6,129 nt of DNA, taken from NCBI GenBank assembly GCA_030667555.1, contig DAOUVR010000071.1:1-6129 (forward strand), written 5' to 3'. The position numbers and the translations under genes were made by a program. The notes beneath the pieces are model-generated. The model saw only the letters and a program-made list of their open reading frames with translations, was not told the DNA's origin and did no database searches. The first letter of the stretch is position 1; each line of letters begins with the position of its first letter. The DNA comes from Dehalococcoidia bacterium (GTDB taxonomy: Bacteria > Chloroflexota > Dehalococcoidia > E44-bin15). Below, piece after piece: positions 6,051 to 6,129 of the stretch.

Positions 6051-6129
6051 GTGACCAGAGAAGGCATTCTAGTAGATACGCCTTATGAGAGGATGACCAA
6101 GGAGCAGGTAACGCGAATTCACCAGGCCT
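6051..6129 (+). CDS. Probable second MttB-family methyltransferase, 3'-partial
   Basis: A GTG at 6051 follows AGGAGG (6039-6044) with a 6-base spacer, and the frame stays open for 26 codons to the right edge. The stretch MTKEQVTRIHQA resembles the N-terminus of the first MttB-type protein (LTEDDIAQIHDT), which is where the family has its first helix after a short lead. The call rests on this short match plus operon position, so it is tentative. The 55-base gap after the MtrH-like gene is wider than the other gaps in the cluster but shows no terminator. Confidence 0.6.
   Translation, partial: MTREGILVDTPYERMTKEQVTRIHQA

Noticed and set aside
1..6129. CRISPR array, insertion sequence or attachment site
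   Set aside because: No regularly spaced repeats, transposase-like frame, or long terminal repeats were seen.

Overview
The window looks bacterial, with compact genes, good Shine-Dalgarno sites and ATG/GTG starts. The gene content points to an anaerobe or aerotolerant anaerobe that uses corrinoid-dependent methyl transfer. Stand-alone cobalamin-activation domains next to non-pyrrolysine MttB-family and MtrH-like genes are common in sediment Chloroflexota (Dehalococcoidia-like), Desulfobacterota and some Firmicutes. I cannot place the organism more precisely from this sequence, and the Chloroflexota suggestion is only an impression.

Layout. (1) Bases 1-1431 (+) hold a haem catalase whose first residues lie off the left edge. 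(2) A crotonase-fold (enoyl-CoA hydratase/isomerase) gene converges on it from the minus strand (2285-1488), with 56 bases between the two stops. (3) Bases 2286-3058 are a 773-base gap without a convincing gene. It holds an intrinsic terminator with no obvious gene in front of it, a near-consensus sigma-70-type promoter, several perfect inverted repeats, and a possible folded RNA just before the next gene. (4) From 3059 to the right edge runs a plus-strand methyltransferase cluster: a stand-alone MetH-type B12 activation domain protein, an MttB-family amine methyltransferase, an MtrH/AcsE-like corrinoid:tetrahydrofolate methyltransferase, and the first 26 codons of what looks like a second MttB-family gene.

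How the cluster probably works (inference from the families). The MttB-type protein takes a methyl group from a methylated, probably quaternary, amine and passes it to a corrinoid protein. The MtrH/AcsE-like protein moves it from the corrinoid to tetrahydrofolate, feeding C1 or Wood-Ljungdahl metabolism. The activation-domain protein would rescue corrinoid that has oxidised to Co(II). No corrinoid-binding protein is present in the window; it may lie to the right. The substrate cannot be read from the sequence.

The most notable points are: the MttB-type gene has no ATG, GTG or TTG at its conserved N-terminus and seems to start at ATC or ATA behind a perfect Shine-Dalgarno; a possible long structured leader precedes the methyltransferase cluster; and the crotonase lacks both classical hydratase glutamates but keeps a glutamate where enoyl-CoA isomerases have theirs.
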